Source: Chromatiales bacterium (GTDB lineage: Bacteria > Pseudomonadota > Gammaproteobacteria > CAMYNG01). Taken from it: a stretch of DNA of 36,248 nt. Position numbers and translations under genes: made by a program. The stretch's first letter is position 1, and each line of letters begins with the position of its first letter. The notes beneath the pieces are model-generated. The model saw nothing but the letters and a program-made list of their open reading frames with translations, searched no databases and was not told the origin of the DNA. Positions 18,136 through 26,427 of the stretch are shown piece by piece. The stretch is taken from contig JALTLF010000214.1 of NCBI GenBank assembly GCA_027005735.1, positions 1 through 36,248 on the forward strand. Direction: 5' to 3'.

Positions 18136-18813
18136 TCAGTCTGGCGGACCAGAGGCCAGGCGGTGCGCCTGGCGCGTGGTCTCCGGCAGCCGGTAGCGCG
18201 TCAGGCACTGCATGACGATGCGGCGGCAGCTTTCGTGCCCGATGCGATGGCCGGGCGAGACGAACAGGGGTTTGACGCGGCGGCGGGTGCGCAGCACCCA
18301 GCCCAGTTGTTCGTCGCCATCCATGAGCGGGCTGGCCTCACCCTTTTCCTCACCCGGTTCAGTATAGTCGCCGCACAGGCGGGACTTGGCCACGCCGATG
18401 GCAGGCAGATCGGTGAGCACGCCCAGGTGGCAGGCGATGCCGAAGCGCCGTGGGTGGGCGATGCCCTGTCCGTCACACAGCAGCATGTCCGGGGCCTGCG
18501 CCAGCCGTCGCAGGGCATCGATAAGGGCGGGGATCTCGCGAAAGGACAGATAGCCGGGAATGTAGGGGAAACGGGTTTCCCGCCGGGCGATGGCATGTTC
18601 CACCAGTTCCAGCCCGGGGAAGGACAACACGGCCACCGCCGCGCGGGTGATGGTGTTGTTTGCCTCGAAGCCGACGTCCACGCCGGCGATCCGGCGCAAC
18701 TTGCCAAACGCGTCCTTTATCCTTACTCTCTGTTTCAACGATTCCTGAATGCGACGCGCGTCCTGAACCTTCAGGTCGTCCCATTCATGGCCGATACGCT
18801 GTGGTGGCCACAT
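18136..18813 (-). CDS. nfi: Endonuclease V (deoxyinosine 3' endonuclease)
   Basis: ORF 18136..18954, probable start at 18813 (MWPPQRIGHEWD). Motifs IAGVDVGFE, FPYIPGYLSFREIPAL, LLCDGQGIAHPRRFGIACHLG, IGVAKSRL, SPGHRIG. Confidence 0.92.
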   Translation of the reverse strand: MWPPQRIGHEWDDLKVQDARRIQESLKQRVRIKDAFGKLRRIAGVDVGFEANNTITRAAVAVLSFPGLELVEHAIARRETRFPYIPGYLSFREIPALIDALRRLAQAPDMLLCDGQGIAHPRRFGIACHLGVLTDLPAIGVAKSRLCGDYTEPGEEKGEASPLMDGDEQLGWVLRTRRRVKPLFVSPGHRIGHESCRRIVMQCLTRYRLPETTRQAHRLASGPPD

Positions 18814-18832
18814 CGGTGGCGTCTCCCGGTAA

Positions 18833-18856
18833 ACTGGTAGCCAGACTGGTAGCAAG
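18833..18856 (+). repeat. Tandem 12 bp direct repeat in the divergent nfi / cytochrome c intergenic region
   Basis: ACTGGTAGCCAG ACTGGTAGCAAG (11/12 identical). Confidence 0.7.
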
Positions 18857-18866
18857 GGTAGTCTGC

Positions 18867-19913
18867 ATGCGAGTAGTTCAATATAGCCTCTCCCTCCTGC
18901 TGATGATATGGCTGGTCTTGCCGGCATGGGCCGCGGAACCTGATGGCCGCACACTCTACGAGGAAAATTGTGCCGCCTGTCATGGCCTGCGCGGCTTTGG
19001 CGGCGTGGGCGTGCCCCTCGCGCTGGAGGGCTTCCAGCGCGTGGTGACCGACGAGTACCTGAGGAAAACCATCAGGCTGGGTCGCCCGGGCCGCGTCATG
19101 CCCGCCTTCACGCGCCTGTCCGACGACGAGGTCCATGCCATCATCGCTTACGTGCGCAGCTGGAACAATATCCCCTCGCCGGTCTACAGCGATACCCCTG
19201 TCCGCGGTGATGCCGCCCACGGCAAGCAGCTGTTCGCCAGACACTGCGCCGCCTGCCACGGCCCCGAGGGGATCGGCGGCAAGGGCACCGGCGTGACCTT
19301 TTCCCGTCCCCGCGAGGCCCCGCTGATCGCACCGGCGCTCAACAACGCGGGTTTCCTCGCCGCCGCCTCCGATGCCATTCTGCGCCAGACCCTGCTCAAC
19401 GGGCGGCGCGGCACGCCCATGCCGTCGGCCAGGGAGCTTGGCCTGTCGGATCAGGATATCAACGACGTGGTGGCCTACCTGCGCACCCTCGGCAAGGGCA
19501 CGCCCGAGCTGACCGACTGGGAGACCGAGCCCACCTATCTCGTCGTGGAGACCGACATTCCCATCGAACAGGCGGTGGAGAACGTCAAGCGGGCCGTGCT
19601 GGGGGTCAATTTCCGCCTCATCCGTATTCAGTACCTCAACCAGGGCCTGGTGCCGGCGGGCAAGGAGAACAGGCAACAGGTCATTGTCTATTTTTGCAAT
19701 TTCGATTTTCTCTACGAGGCCCTGGCCATCGATCCGCGCGTTGGCATTTACCTGCCCTGCCGGATCACCCTCGTCCGTGAGGGGGGCGTGACGCGCATCA
19801 TGGCGGTCAACCCCAAGCGTATCAGCCGGATCTTCAACAACCGTGAATTGATCCGCGCCTGCGGCGAAATGAAGGAAATCTACGAACAGATCCTCGACGA
19901 GGCCTCGCTATGA
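18867..19913 (+). CDS. Diheme c-type cytochrome fused to a C-terminal DUF302 domain
   Basis: ORF 18660..19913, start at 18867 gives a signal peptide. Two CAACH heme motifs (18969-18983, 19245-19259) each followed by a candidate Met ligand (GRVMPAF, GTPMPSA); C-terminal VVETDIPIEQAVENVKRAVLGVNFRLIRIQYLNQGLV... is DUF302-like. Confidence 0.85.
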   Translation: MRVVQYSLSLLLMIWLVLPAWAAEPDGRTLYEENCAACHGLRGFGGVGVPLALEGFQRVVTDEYLRKTIRLGRPGRVMPAFTRLSDDEVHAIIAYVRSWNNIPSPVYSDTPVRGDAAHGKQLFARHCAACHGPEGIGGKGTGVTFSRPREAPLIAPALNNAGFLAAASDAILRQTLLNGRRGTPMPSARELGLSDQDINDVVAYLRTLGKGTPELTDWETEPTYLVVETDIPIEQAVENVKRAVLGVNFRLIRIQYLNQGLVPAGKENRQQVIVYFCNFDFLYEALAIDPRVGIYLPCRITLVREGGVTRIMAVNPKRISRIFNNRELIRACGEMKEIYEQILDEASL

Positions 19914-20377
19914 AAGGTATCGGGAAAGGGCGTGGTAGCCTGCTGCTCGTTCTCCTGCTGGGCCTGGCGTGCCTCACGGCGCAGGCCGACGATCTCATCA
20001 TGGTACGTTCGGCACAGGATTTTCCCGAGACCATGCTGGCCCTGCAGGAGGCCATCAAGGCCGAGGGCTACCAGATCGCCCGCGTGCAACGCGTGGACAT
20101 CGGCCTCACGCGGCGCGGCTTCAAGACCGACAAGTACCGCGTGGTCTTTTTCGGCCGCAACGAGGAAATCAGCCGTTTGATCCGGCAGCAACCGGAACTG
20201 GCGCCCTACCTGCCACTGAAGATCTCCATTTTTGCCGAGGGCAGCGAAACCCTGGTGGTGACCATGAACCCGCTGATCCTGGCGGAGTTGTATCCCGACT
20301 CCCCCGCCAGGCCGGTCTTCCGGCGCTGGGCGCAGGACGTACAGCGGATCCTGCGACGCATCCGGGTCGCGCAGTAA
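19910..20377 (+). CDS. Secreted DUF302-domain protein
   Basis: Signal peptide (LLLVLLLGLACLTAQA), then DLIMVRSAQDFPETMLALQEAIKAEGYQIARVQRVDIGL. ATGA overlap with the preceding gene. Confidence 0.8.
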   Translation: MKGIGKGRGSLLLVLLLGLACLTAQADDLIMVRSAQDFPETMLALQEAIKAEGYQIARVQRVDIGLTRRGFKTDKYRVVFFGRNEEISRLIRQQPELAPYLPLKISIFAEGSETLVVTMNPLILAELYPDSPARPVFRRWAQDVQRILRRIRVAQ

Positions 20378-20436
20378 ACCGATAACTCACTGTAATACAA
20401 GGGTATTTTTGCCTGTTCCCACTCTTTCCGGCAGCC

Positions 20437-20450
20437 TTGATCCAGGTCAA
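20437..20450. promoter_or_regulatory. FNR/ANR-type binding site upstream of hemN
   Basis: TTGATCCAGGTCAA versus consensus TTGAT-N4-ATCAA (one mismatch), 60 bp before the hemN ATG. Confidence 0.75.
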
Positions 20451-20509
20451 GGCCATTTTCTTCCTTCATCATTAGTATCCCCGTGGAAATAAACCACGGA
20501 TGTTGCACC

Positions 20510-21904
20510 ATGGATCAGACTGTCGAATTCGATCGCGAGTTGCTCGAGCGCTACAACGCCACCGGACCCCGCTACACCTCCTATCCCACGGCGAACCGTT
20601 TTCACGATGCCTTCGGTGCCGAGGAACTGGCGCGCAGCGCACGCTGGTCCAACGAGGATCTGATCCCCAATCCCCTCTCGCTGTATGTCCATATCCCCTT
20701 CTGCGAGACGGTCTGTTTCTATTGCGGTTGCAACAAGATCCCGACGAAGGACCACAGCAAGTCCGTGCCCTACCTGGAGGCCCTGCACAAGGAGGCGGCC
20801 CTGCTGGAAGATTTCTTCGACATGGACCGGCGCGTGGAGCAGATGCACTGGGGTGGCGGGACCCCCACCTTTCTCGGTACCCGGCAGATGAAGGAGCTGA
20901 TGTTCTTTATTCGCAGCAACTTCAACCTGCGTGACGATGACAGGGGCGAGTATTCCATCGAGATCGATCCCCGCGATGCCGATGAGGCCATGATCGCCAT
21001 GCTGCGCGAAATCGGCTTCAACCGCCTGAGCTTCGGTATCCAGGACTTCAACGAGAAGGTGCAGGAGGCGGTCAATCGTGTTCAACCGCTGGAGCAGACC
21101 ATGAACGCGTATAAGGCGGCGCGCGAGCACGGTTTCCACTCGGTGAATTTCGACCTCATCTATGGCCTGCCCTTCCAGAGCATGGACAGTTTCGGCACCA
21201 CGGTGGAGATGGTCATCGATGCCCGCCCCGATCGCATCGCGGTGTTCAACTACGCCCACCTGCCCCACCTGTTCAAACCCCAGCGCCGCATCAACGAAGC
21301 CGATCTGCCACCGCCCGAGGAGAAGCTGGGTATTCTGCAACAGACCATCGAGCAGCTGACTGCTGCCGGCTATGTCTATATTGGTCTCGATCACTTCGCC
21401 CTGCCGGAGGACGAACTGGCGCAGGCGCAGTTGAACGGCACCCTGTACCGCAACTTCCAGGGCTTTTCCGCCCATTCCGAATGTGATCTCATCGCGCTGG
21501 GGGTCTCCTCTATCGGCAAGGTGGGCGACTGTTACTACCAGAACGAGCGTTCCATCGACGCCTACTATGCCGCCCTCGAGCGCGGCCAGTTGCCGGTGGC
21601 GCGTGGCGTGCAACTCACCGCCGACGACATCATCCGCCGAGACGTGATCAATTCCCTGATCTGCTATTCGCACCTGGACTTCGCCAGGATGGAAGAAAAG
21701 TACGGGCTGGAATTCGAAGACTATTTCGCCGAGGAACTGGAACGCCTGAAAGAACCGCTGGTGGACGGACTGGTTTCCCTGCAGGACAGGGTGATCACCG
21801 TCAATCCGCGCGGCAAGCTGCTGGTGCGCAACGTCGCCATGATCTTCGATCTCTACCTGCGTGATGCCGGCGATACGGTCACCCGCTTCTCACGGGTGAT
21901 CTGA
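20510..21904 (+). CDS. hemN: Oxygen-independent coproporphyrinogen III oxidase
   Basis: YVHIPFCETVCFYCGCNKIPTKDHSKSVPYLEAL radical-SAM CxxxCxxC motif; MHWGGGTPTFL; FNRLSFGIQDFNEKVQEAVNRVQP; start at 20510 (MDQTVEFDRELLERYNATGPRYTSYPTA). Confidence 0.95.
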   Translation: MDQTVEFDRELLERYNATGPRYTSYPTANRFHDAFGAEELARSARWSNEDLIPNPLSLYVHIPFCETVCFYCGCNKIPTKDHSKSVPYLEALHKEAALLEDFFDMDRRVEQMHWGGGTPTFLGTRQMKELMFFIRSNFNLRDDDRGEYSIEIDPRDADEAMIAMLREIGFNRLSFGIQDFNEKVQEAVNRVQPLEQTMNAYKAAREHGFHSVNFDLIYGLPFQSMDSFGTTVEMVIDARPDRIAVFNYAHLPHLFKPQRRINEADLPPPEEKLGILQQTIEQLTAAGYVYIGLDHFALPEDELAQAQLNGTLYRNFQGFSAHSECDLIALGVSSIGKVGDCYYQNERSIDAYYAALERGQLPVARGVQLTADDIIRRDVINSLICYSHLDFARMEEKYGLEFEDYFAEELERLKEPLVDGLVSLQDRVITVNPRGKLLVRNVAMIFDLYLRDAGDTVTRFSRVI

Positions 21905-21919
21905 ACGCCGAAGCGCCGC

Positions 21920-22684
21920 TCAGCTGTCGGAGATCATGTCCTTGATGTGCTGGCAGTTGATGCCGGCATATTCCGCCAGCGCCACCAGCTTGCTCATGTC
22001 GCGGATGGTGACGAGGCGGCGGTGGACTTCGAGGATGCCGTCTTCCTGGAAGCGCGTGAACAGGCGACTCACGGTTTCCACCGCCAGCCCCAGGTAATTG
22101 GCAATATCGTGGCGGGACATGCTCAGGTTGAACTCGTTGGGCGAGAAACCCCGCGTGCGAAAACGGCAGGAGAGATTGAGCAGGAAGGCGGCGAGGCGCA
22201 CGTCCGCCATCTTCTTGCCCAGCATGAGCAGCATCTCGTGCTCGGAACCGATCTCCTTGCTCACCAGGCTCATGAACTGGTGGTTGAGGCCGGGGATCTG
22301 GTGACACAGCTCCTGCATGTTCTGGTAGGGCAATTCACACACCGTGGTGGTCTCCAGCGCCACCGCCGAACAACTGTGCGTATCATGCTCCATGGCGTCG
22401 AGACCGAGGAGTTCGCCGGGCATGTGGAAGCCGACGATCTGCTCTTCCCCGGAAGGCGTCGGCAGGAAAACCTTCACCGAGCCGGAGCGCACGGCATACA
22501 GCGAGCGAAACGGCTGGCCGACCTGAAAGAGAAATTCCCCCTTCTTGATGGGCCGCTTGCGCTGCACGATGTCGTCCAGCCGCACCATTTCCGAATCGTC
22601 CAGACTGCGCGGCAGGCAAAGCTCGGAGAGACTGCAGGCCTGGCAGGTGGTCTTGAGCGACTTGAGGTTGACGATCTGGTTCAT
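21920..22684 (-). CDS. fnr: FNR/Crp-family oxygen-responsive regulator
   Basis: N-terminal Cys cluster TTCQACSLSELCL, cNMP-binding fold, central HSCSAV Cys, HTH MSRHDIANYLGLAVETVSRLFTRFQEDGIL. Confidence 0.93.
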   Translation of the reverse strand: MNQIVNLKSLKTTCQACSLSELCLPRSLDDSEMVRLDDIVQRKRPIKKGEFLFQVGQPFRSLYAVRSGSVKVFLPTPSGEEQIVGFHMPGELLGLDAMEHDTHSCSAVALETTTVCELPYQNMQELCHQIPGLNHQFMSLVSKEIGSEHEMLLMLGKKMADVRLAAFLLNLSCRFRTRGFSPNEFNLSMSRHDIANYLGLAVETVSRLFTRFQEDGILEVHRRLVTIRDMSKLVALAEYAGINCQHIKDMISDS

Positions 22685-22783
22685 GGAATGCTTGTATTTT
22701 TGTGTGCGGACCCGTGACTACTTTGCCCCGCCGGCGGGACGCGGTCAACCCGTGCTTCTGTACACATGACGCTTGACTTGCAT

Positions 22784-22806
22784 GGATTTAATACCCATAT
22801 AAATCC
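22784..22806. promoter_or_regulatory. Inverted repeat in the divergent fnr / host-attachment gene intergenic region
   Basis: GGATTTA-ATACCCATA-TAAATCC, perfect 7 bp arms, close to a TTGACT (22773) and TATAAA. Confidence 0.4.
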
Positions 22807-22849
22807 TGAGGGCAAAATCTGGACTAAGCTGCAGGGTAAGCCGGGCCCC

Positions 22850-22863
22850 TTGATCGGGATCAA
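22850..22863. promoter_or_regulatory. Perfect FNR/ANR box upstream of the host-attachment-family gene
   Basis: TTGATCGGGATCAA matches TTGAT-N4-ATCAA exactly, about 60 bp before the ATG. Confidence 0.82.
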
Positions 22864-22921
22864 CGCCCGAGTTGTCTTGCGAGTCCATCATGTCCACAGG
22901 ATCGGAAAAAGGAGGTATGCC

Positions 22922-23374
22922 ATGGCTACAACCTGGGTTGTCGTTGCGGATGCGGCGCGGTCTCGGATCTTTTCCTCGCTGGGTGGCAAGCGCCCGCTGG
23001 TGGAACTGGAAGTCCTCACCCACCCCGTGGCGCGGATCGCGGAACGTGAACTGGGCAGCGACGAACCGGGGCGAAGTTTCGACAGCCAGGGTCAGGGCCG
23101 CCACGCCATGGGTAACAAGGGCGCCATCAAGCAGCATGAAACCGAGGAATTTGCCCGGCAAATCGCCGCCCGGCTGGACGCCGCGCGCAAGGAGGACGCC
23201 TTCCAGCATCTCATCCTGGTGGCGCCCCCCGCCATGCTGGGCGCCCTGCGGGACCATCTCCCCGCCCCCACCGCGAAGCGTCTGTTCTATGAACTGGACA
23301 AGGATCTGACCCAGGACACGGGTGACGCCATACGCGCGCGCCTGCCGGAGTTTTTTCCCAACAATCTGCGCTGA
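22922..23374 (+). CDS. Host attachment protein family (AtsE-like)
   Basis: MATTWVVVADAARSRIFSSLGGKRPLVELEVLTHP...HHAMGNKGAIKQHETEEFARQIAARLD-type pattern (here GRHAMGNKGAIKQHETEEFARQIAARLD); GGAGG ribosome-binding site upstream. Confidence 0.82.
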   Translation: MATTWVVVADAARSRIFSSLGGKRPLVELEVLTHPVARIAERELGSDEPGRSFDSQGQGRHAMGNKGAIKQHETEEFARQIAARLDAARKEDAFQHLILVAPPAMLGALRDHLPAPTAKRLFYELDKDLTQDTGDAIRARLPEFFPNNLR

Positions 23375-23382
23375 GGGGGGAT

Positions 23383-23640
23383 TCAGCGCGCTGCCCGGAT
23401 CAATGCCTGCTTTTCCGCGCGGGAGAGGCGCTTGAGGGCCGCCTCTCGCCGGCTGGCGGTGGCGCGGTCCGGCCAGGGTTCCTGGTAGACGAGGCTGACC
23501 GGCGCGCGGGAGCGGGTATAGCGCGCCGCCTGCGGGCCGTCGCTGTTGTGTTCCGCCAGGCGGCGGTGGAGATCGGTGGTGATGCCGGTGTACAGCGAAC
23601 CGTCCGCGCATTCGACCATGTAAACGAACCACTCCGACAT
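23383..23640 (-). CDS. GIY-YIG nuclease family protein (UPF0213-like)
   Basis: MSEWFVYMVECADGSLYTGITTDLHRRLAEHNSDGPQAARYTRSRAPVSLVYQE. Confidence 0.9.
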   Translation of the reverse strand: MSEWFVYMVECADGSLYTGITTDLHRRLAEHNSDGPQAARYTRSRAPVSLVYQEPWPDRATASRREAALKRLSRAEKQALIRAAR

Positions 23641-23742
23641 GGCTACCTCGTCCCTCGGGCATGCTCCCGTCGGGGCGGATTGTAGCAGTTGCGCCATGCC
23701 GGGGGCATGTGGCGGCGGCCTTCACGGGAAGGAGGACAGGCA

Positions 23743-26427
23743 ATGGCGAGGTCACCGGGCACGGTGAGCGCAGCCCACGCGCAGGCGCCCGAGGCGGTGC
23801 TGGCGCGCCTCGCTGCCACGCGTCAGGGTCTCGAGCGATCCGAGGCGCGGCGCCGGCAGGCGCAGTACGGCCCCAATCGCCTGCCGCGCGCCCGCCCCCC
23901 GGGGATGGCGCGGATCTTCCTGCGCCAGTTCGCCAGTCCCCTCATCTACGTCCTGCTGGCCGCCGCCCTGCTGTCCCTGCTCATCGGGGAATTCTCCGAT
24001 GCCGGCTTCATCGCCGCGGTGTTGCTGGTCAATGCCCTCATCGGCGGCTTTCAGGAGCACGCCGCGCAGCGGGCCGCGGTGGCCCTCGGAGAGCTGGTGC
24101 CCGTGCAGTGCCATGTGCTGCGCGACGGCGAGGCCTTCGAGATCCCTGCCGAGGAACTGGTGCCCGGGGATCTCGTCCTGCTCGAGCCGGGTGACCGCGT
24201 GCCGGCGGACATCCGTCTGCTGGCCGCCCACGAACTGCAGGTGGACGAGTCGGCCCTGACCGGCGAGTCGCTGGCCGTCAGCAAGGCGGCGGATGCCCTG
24301 TTGCCCGCCGATACCTACCTCGGCGAGCGGCGCAACATGGCCTTCGCCGGCACCCTGGTGGTGCGCGGACGTGCGCGCGGCGTGGTGACGGCCACCGGGC
24401 TGGCCACCGAACTGGGCGGGATCGCCAGCGCCGTGCTGGCCCGTGGCCTGACCACTTCGCCCCTCATGGTGCGGATGGAGCGCTTCACCCGGCGGGTGGC
24501 GCTGGTGGTGGGCCTCGCGGCCCTGCTGGTGGCCGCCATCGCCTTCGGCCGCGGCATGCCGCTGGTGGAGATCTTCTTCCTCACCGTGGCACTGGCAGTG
24601 TCGGTGATCCCCGAGGGTCTGCCGGTGGCGCTCACCGTCGCCCTGGCCATCGGCATGCGGCGCATGGCGCGGCGCAATGTCATCATTCGCCGCCTCGTGG
24701 CGGTGGAGGCGCTCGGCTCCTGTACCTTCATCGCCACCGACAAGACCGGCACCCTGACGGTCAACCAGCTCACCGTGTCGCGCCTGGCGCACCCGGATGG
24801 GGGCACGTGCGTGCTCAGTGGCGAGGGATTCGATCCCGAGGGCGGGATCGACTGCGATGAAGGCGTGCCGGCGGCATCCCGCTGGCTCACCGAACTGTGC
24901 GAGGCCGCGGTGCTGCCCAACGAGGCCTTCTTCGGCCGGCGCGACGGCGAATGGGTGCAGCACGGCGATGCCGTGGATGTCGCCCTGCTGGTGATGGCCC
25001 ACAAGGCGGGCGTGGTGCGCGAGGTGCTGCTCGACAGCCGGCCGGAACTGGCCAGCATTCCCTTCGAGTCGGAGCGCATGATTTCGGCGAGCCTGAATCT
25101 CGTCGACGGTGAACCGCAGGCCTTCGTCAAGGGCGCGGCCGAGCGGGTGCTGGCCATGTGCGCGCGCACGCCGACTTCGGCGCAACCCCCCGATCCCGCC
25201 GCCATCGAAGCCCTGGTGGAAGAACTGGCGCAGCAGGGCTGCCGGGTGCTGGCGCTAGCGCGGGGTCCGGTGCACCTGGCCGAGGGCGAGGTCTTCAGCG
25301 AGGAACATCTGCAGGGCCTGTGTTTTCTCGGCCTGGTGGGCATGATCGATCCCCTGCGCGAGGAAGCCGCCCCGGCGGTGGCGCGCTGTCGCGCCGCCGG
25401 TATCGAGGTCGCCATGGTCACCGGCGACCACCCCCTCACGGCACTGGCCATTGCCCGCCCACTGGGACTGGCGGAAGACCTCGGCCAGGTGGTGACGGGC
25501 CCGGAGCTGCGACGCGCCGCCAACGAGGAACAGCTGGACCGGCTCACCCGCAACGCGCGCGTGTTCGCCCGCGTGGAGCCGACACAGAAGCTGGACATCG
25601 TCACCTCCCTGCAGCGCCAGGGGCATTTCGTCGCGGTCAGCGGCGACGGCGCCAACGATGCGCCGGCCCTGCGCGCGGCGCAGGTGGGCGTGGCGATGGG
25701 CAGGTCCGGCACCGACGTGGCGCGCGAGACGGCCGATCTGATCATTACCGACGACAACTTCAGCTCCATCGTCGCCGGAGTCGAGGAAGGACGCGTCGCC
25801 TACGCCAACGTGCGCAAGGTGATCTTCCTGCTGGTCTCCACCGGCGCCGCCGAACTGGTGCTGTTCACCCTCGCCCTGCTCACCGGGCTGCCGGTGCCGC
25901 TGCTGGCGGTGCAACTCCTGTGGCTCAATCTCGTCACCAACGGCATTCAGGACATCGCCCTCGCCTTCGAGCCCGCCGAGGGTGACGAGTTGCGCCGTCC
26001 GCCGCGTTCGCCGCGCGAGCCGATCTTCAATCGCATCATGGTGGAACGCGTGTTGCTCTCCGCACTGGTCATCGGTGGCGTGGCCTTCTGGCTCTACCAG
26101 TGGCTGCTGGCGCAGGGATACAGTCTCGAGGCGGCGCGTAACGGTACCCTCCTCCTCATGGTGCTGTTCGAGAACATCCATGTTTTCAACTGCCGTTCCG
26201 AGCGGCGTTCCGTGTTCATGCATGGTTTTCTCGGCAACCGGATCCTGCTCGCCGGTACCGTCGCGGCGCAACTGGTTCATATCGGCGCCATGTACACGCC
26301 CGGGCTGCGCGAGGTGCTGGGCGTGCAGCCCGTCTCGCCCATGCACTGGGCGCAGCTCCTCCTTGCGGCCCTGAGTATCCTGGTGGCGATGGAGATCTAC
26401 AAGCTGCTGCGCAGCCGCCTTGCCTGA
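23743..26427 (+). CDS. P-type cation-transporting ATPase (P2-type, Ca2+/cation-like)
   Basis: DKTGTLTVNQLTVSRLAHP, IPEGLPVALTVALAIGMRRMARRNVIIRRL, TGES, VTGDHPLTALAIARPLGL, GDGANDAPALRAAQVGVAMG. Confidence 0.93.
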   Translation: MARSPGTVSAAHAQAPEAVLARLAATRQGLERSEARRRQAQYGPNRLPRARPPGMARIFLRQFASPLIYVLLAAALLSLLIGEFSDAGFIAAVLLVNALIGGFQEHAAQRAAVALGELVPVQCHVLRDGEAFEIPAEELVPGDLVLLEPGDRVPADIRLLAAHELQVDESALTGESLAVSKAADALLPADTYLGERRNMAFAGTLVVRGRARGVVTATGLATELGGIASAVLARGLTTSPLMVRMERFTRRVALVVGLAALLVAAIAFGRGMPLVEIFFLTVALAVSVIPEGLPVALTVALAIGMRRMARRNVIIRRLVAVEALGSCTFIATDKTGTLTVNQLTVSRLAHPDGGTCVLSGEGFDPEGGIDCDEGVPAASRWLTELCEAAVLPNEAFFGRRDGEWVQHGDAVDVALLVMAHKAGVVREVLLDSRPELASIPFESERMISASLNLVDGEPQAFVKGAAERVLAMCARTPTSAQPPDPAAIEALVEELAQQGCRVLALARGPVHLAEGEVFSEEHLQGLCFLGLVGMIDPLREEAAPAVARCRAAGIEVAMVTGDHPLTALAIARPLGLAEDLGQVVTGPELRRAANEEQLDRLTRNARVFARVEPTQKLDIVTSLQRQGHFVAVSGDGANDAPALRAAQVGVAMGRSGTDVARETADLIITDDNFSSIVAGVEEGRVAYANVRKVIFLLVSTGAAELVLFTLALLTGLPVPLLAVQLLWLNLVTNGIQDIALAFEPAEGDELRRPPRSPREPIFNRIMVERVLLSALVIGGVAFWLYQWLLAQGYSLEAARNGTLLLMVLFENIHVFNCRSERRSVFMHGFLGNRILLAGTVAAQLVHIGAMYTPGLREVLGVQPVSPMHWAQLLLAALSILVAMEIYKLLRSRLA

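Noticed and set aside
23752-25185. 477 aa and 484 aa antisense ORFs opposite the P-type ATPase
   Set aside because: GC-bias shadows of the ATPase coding frame.
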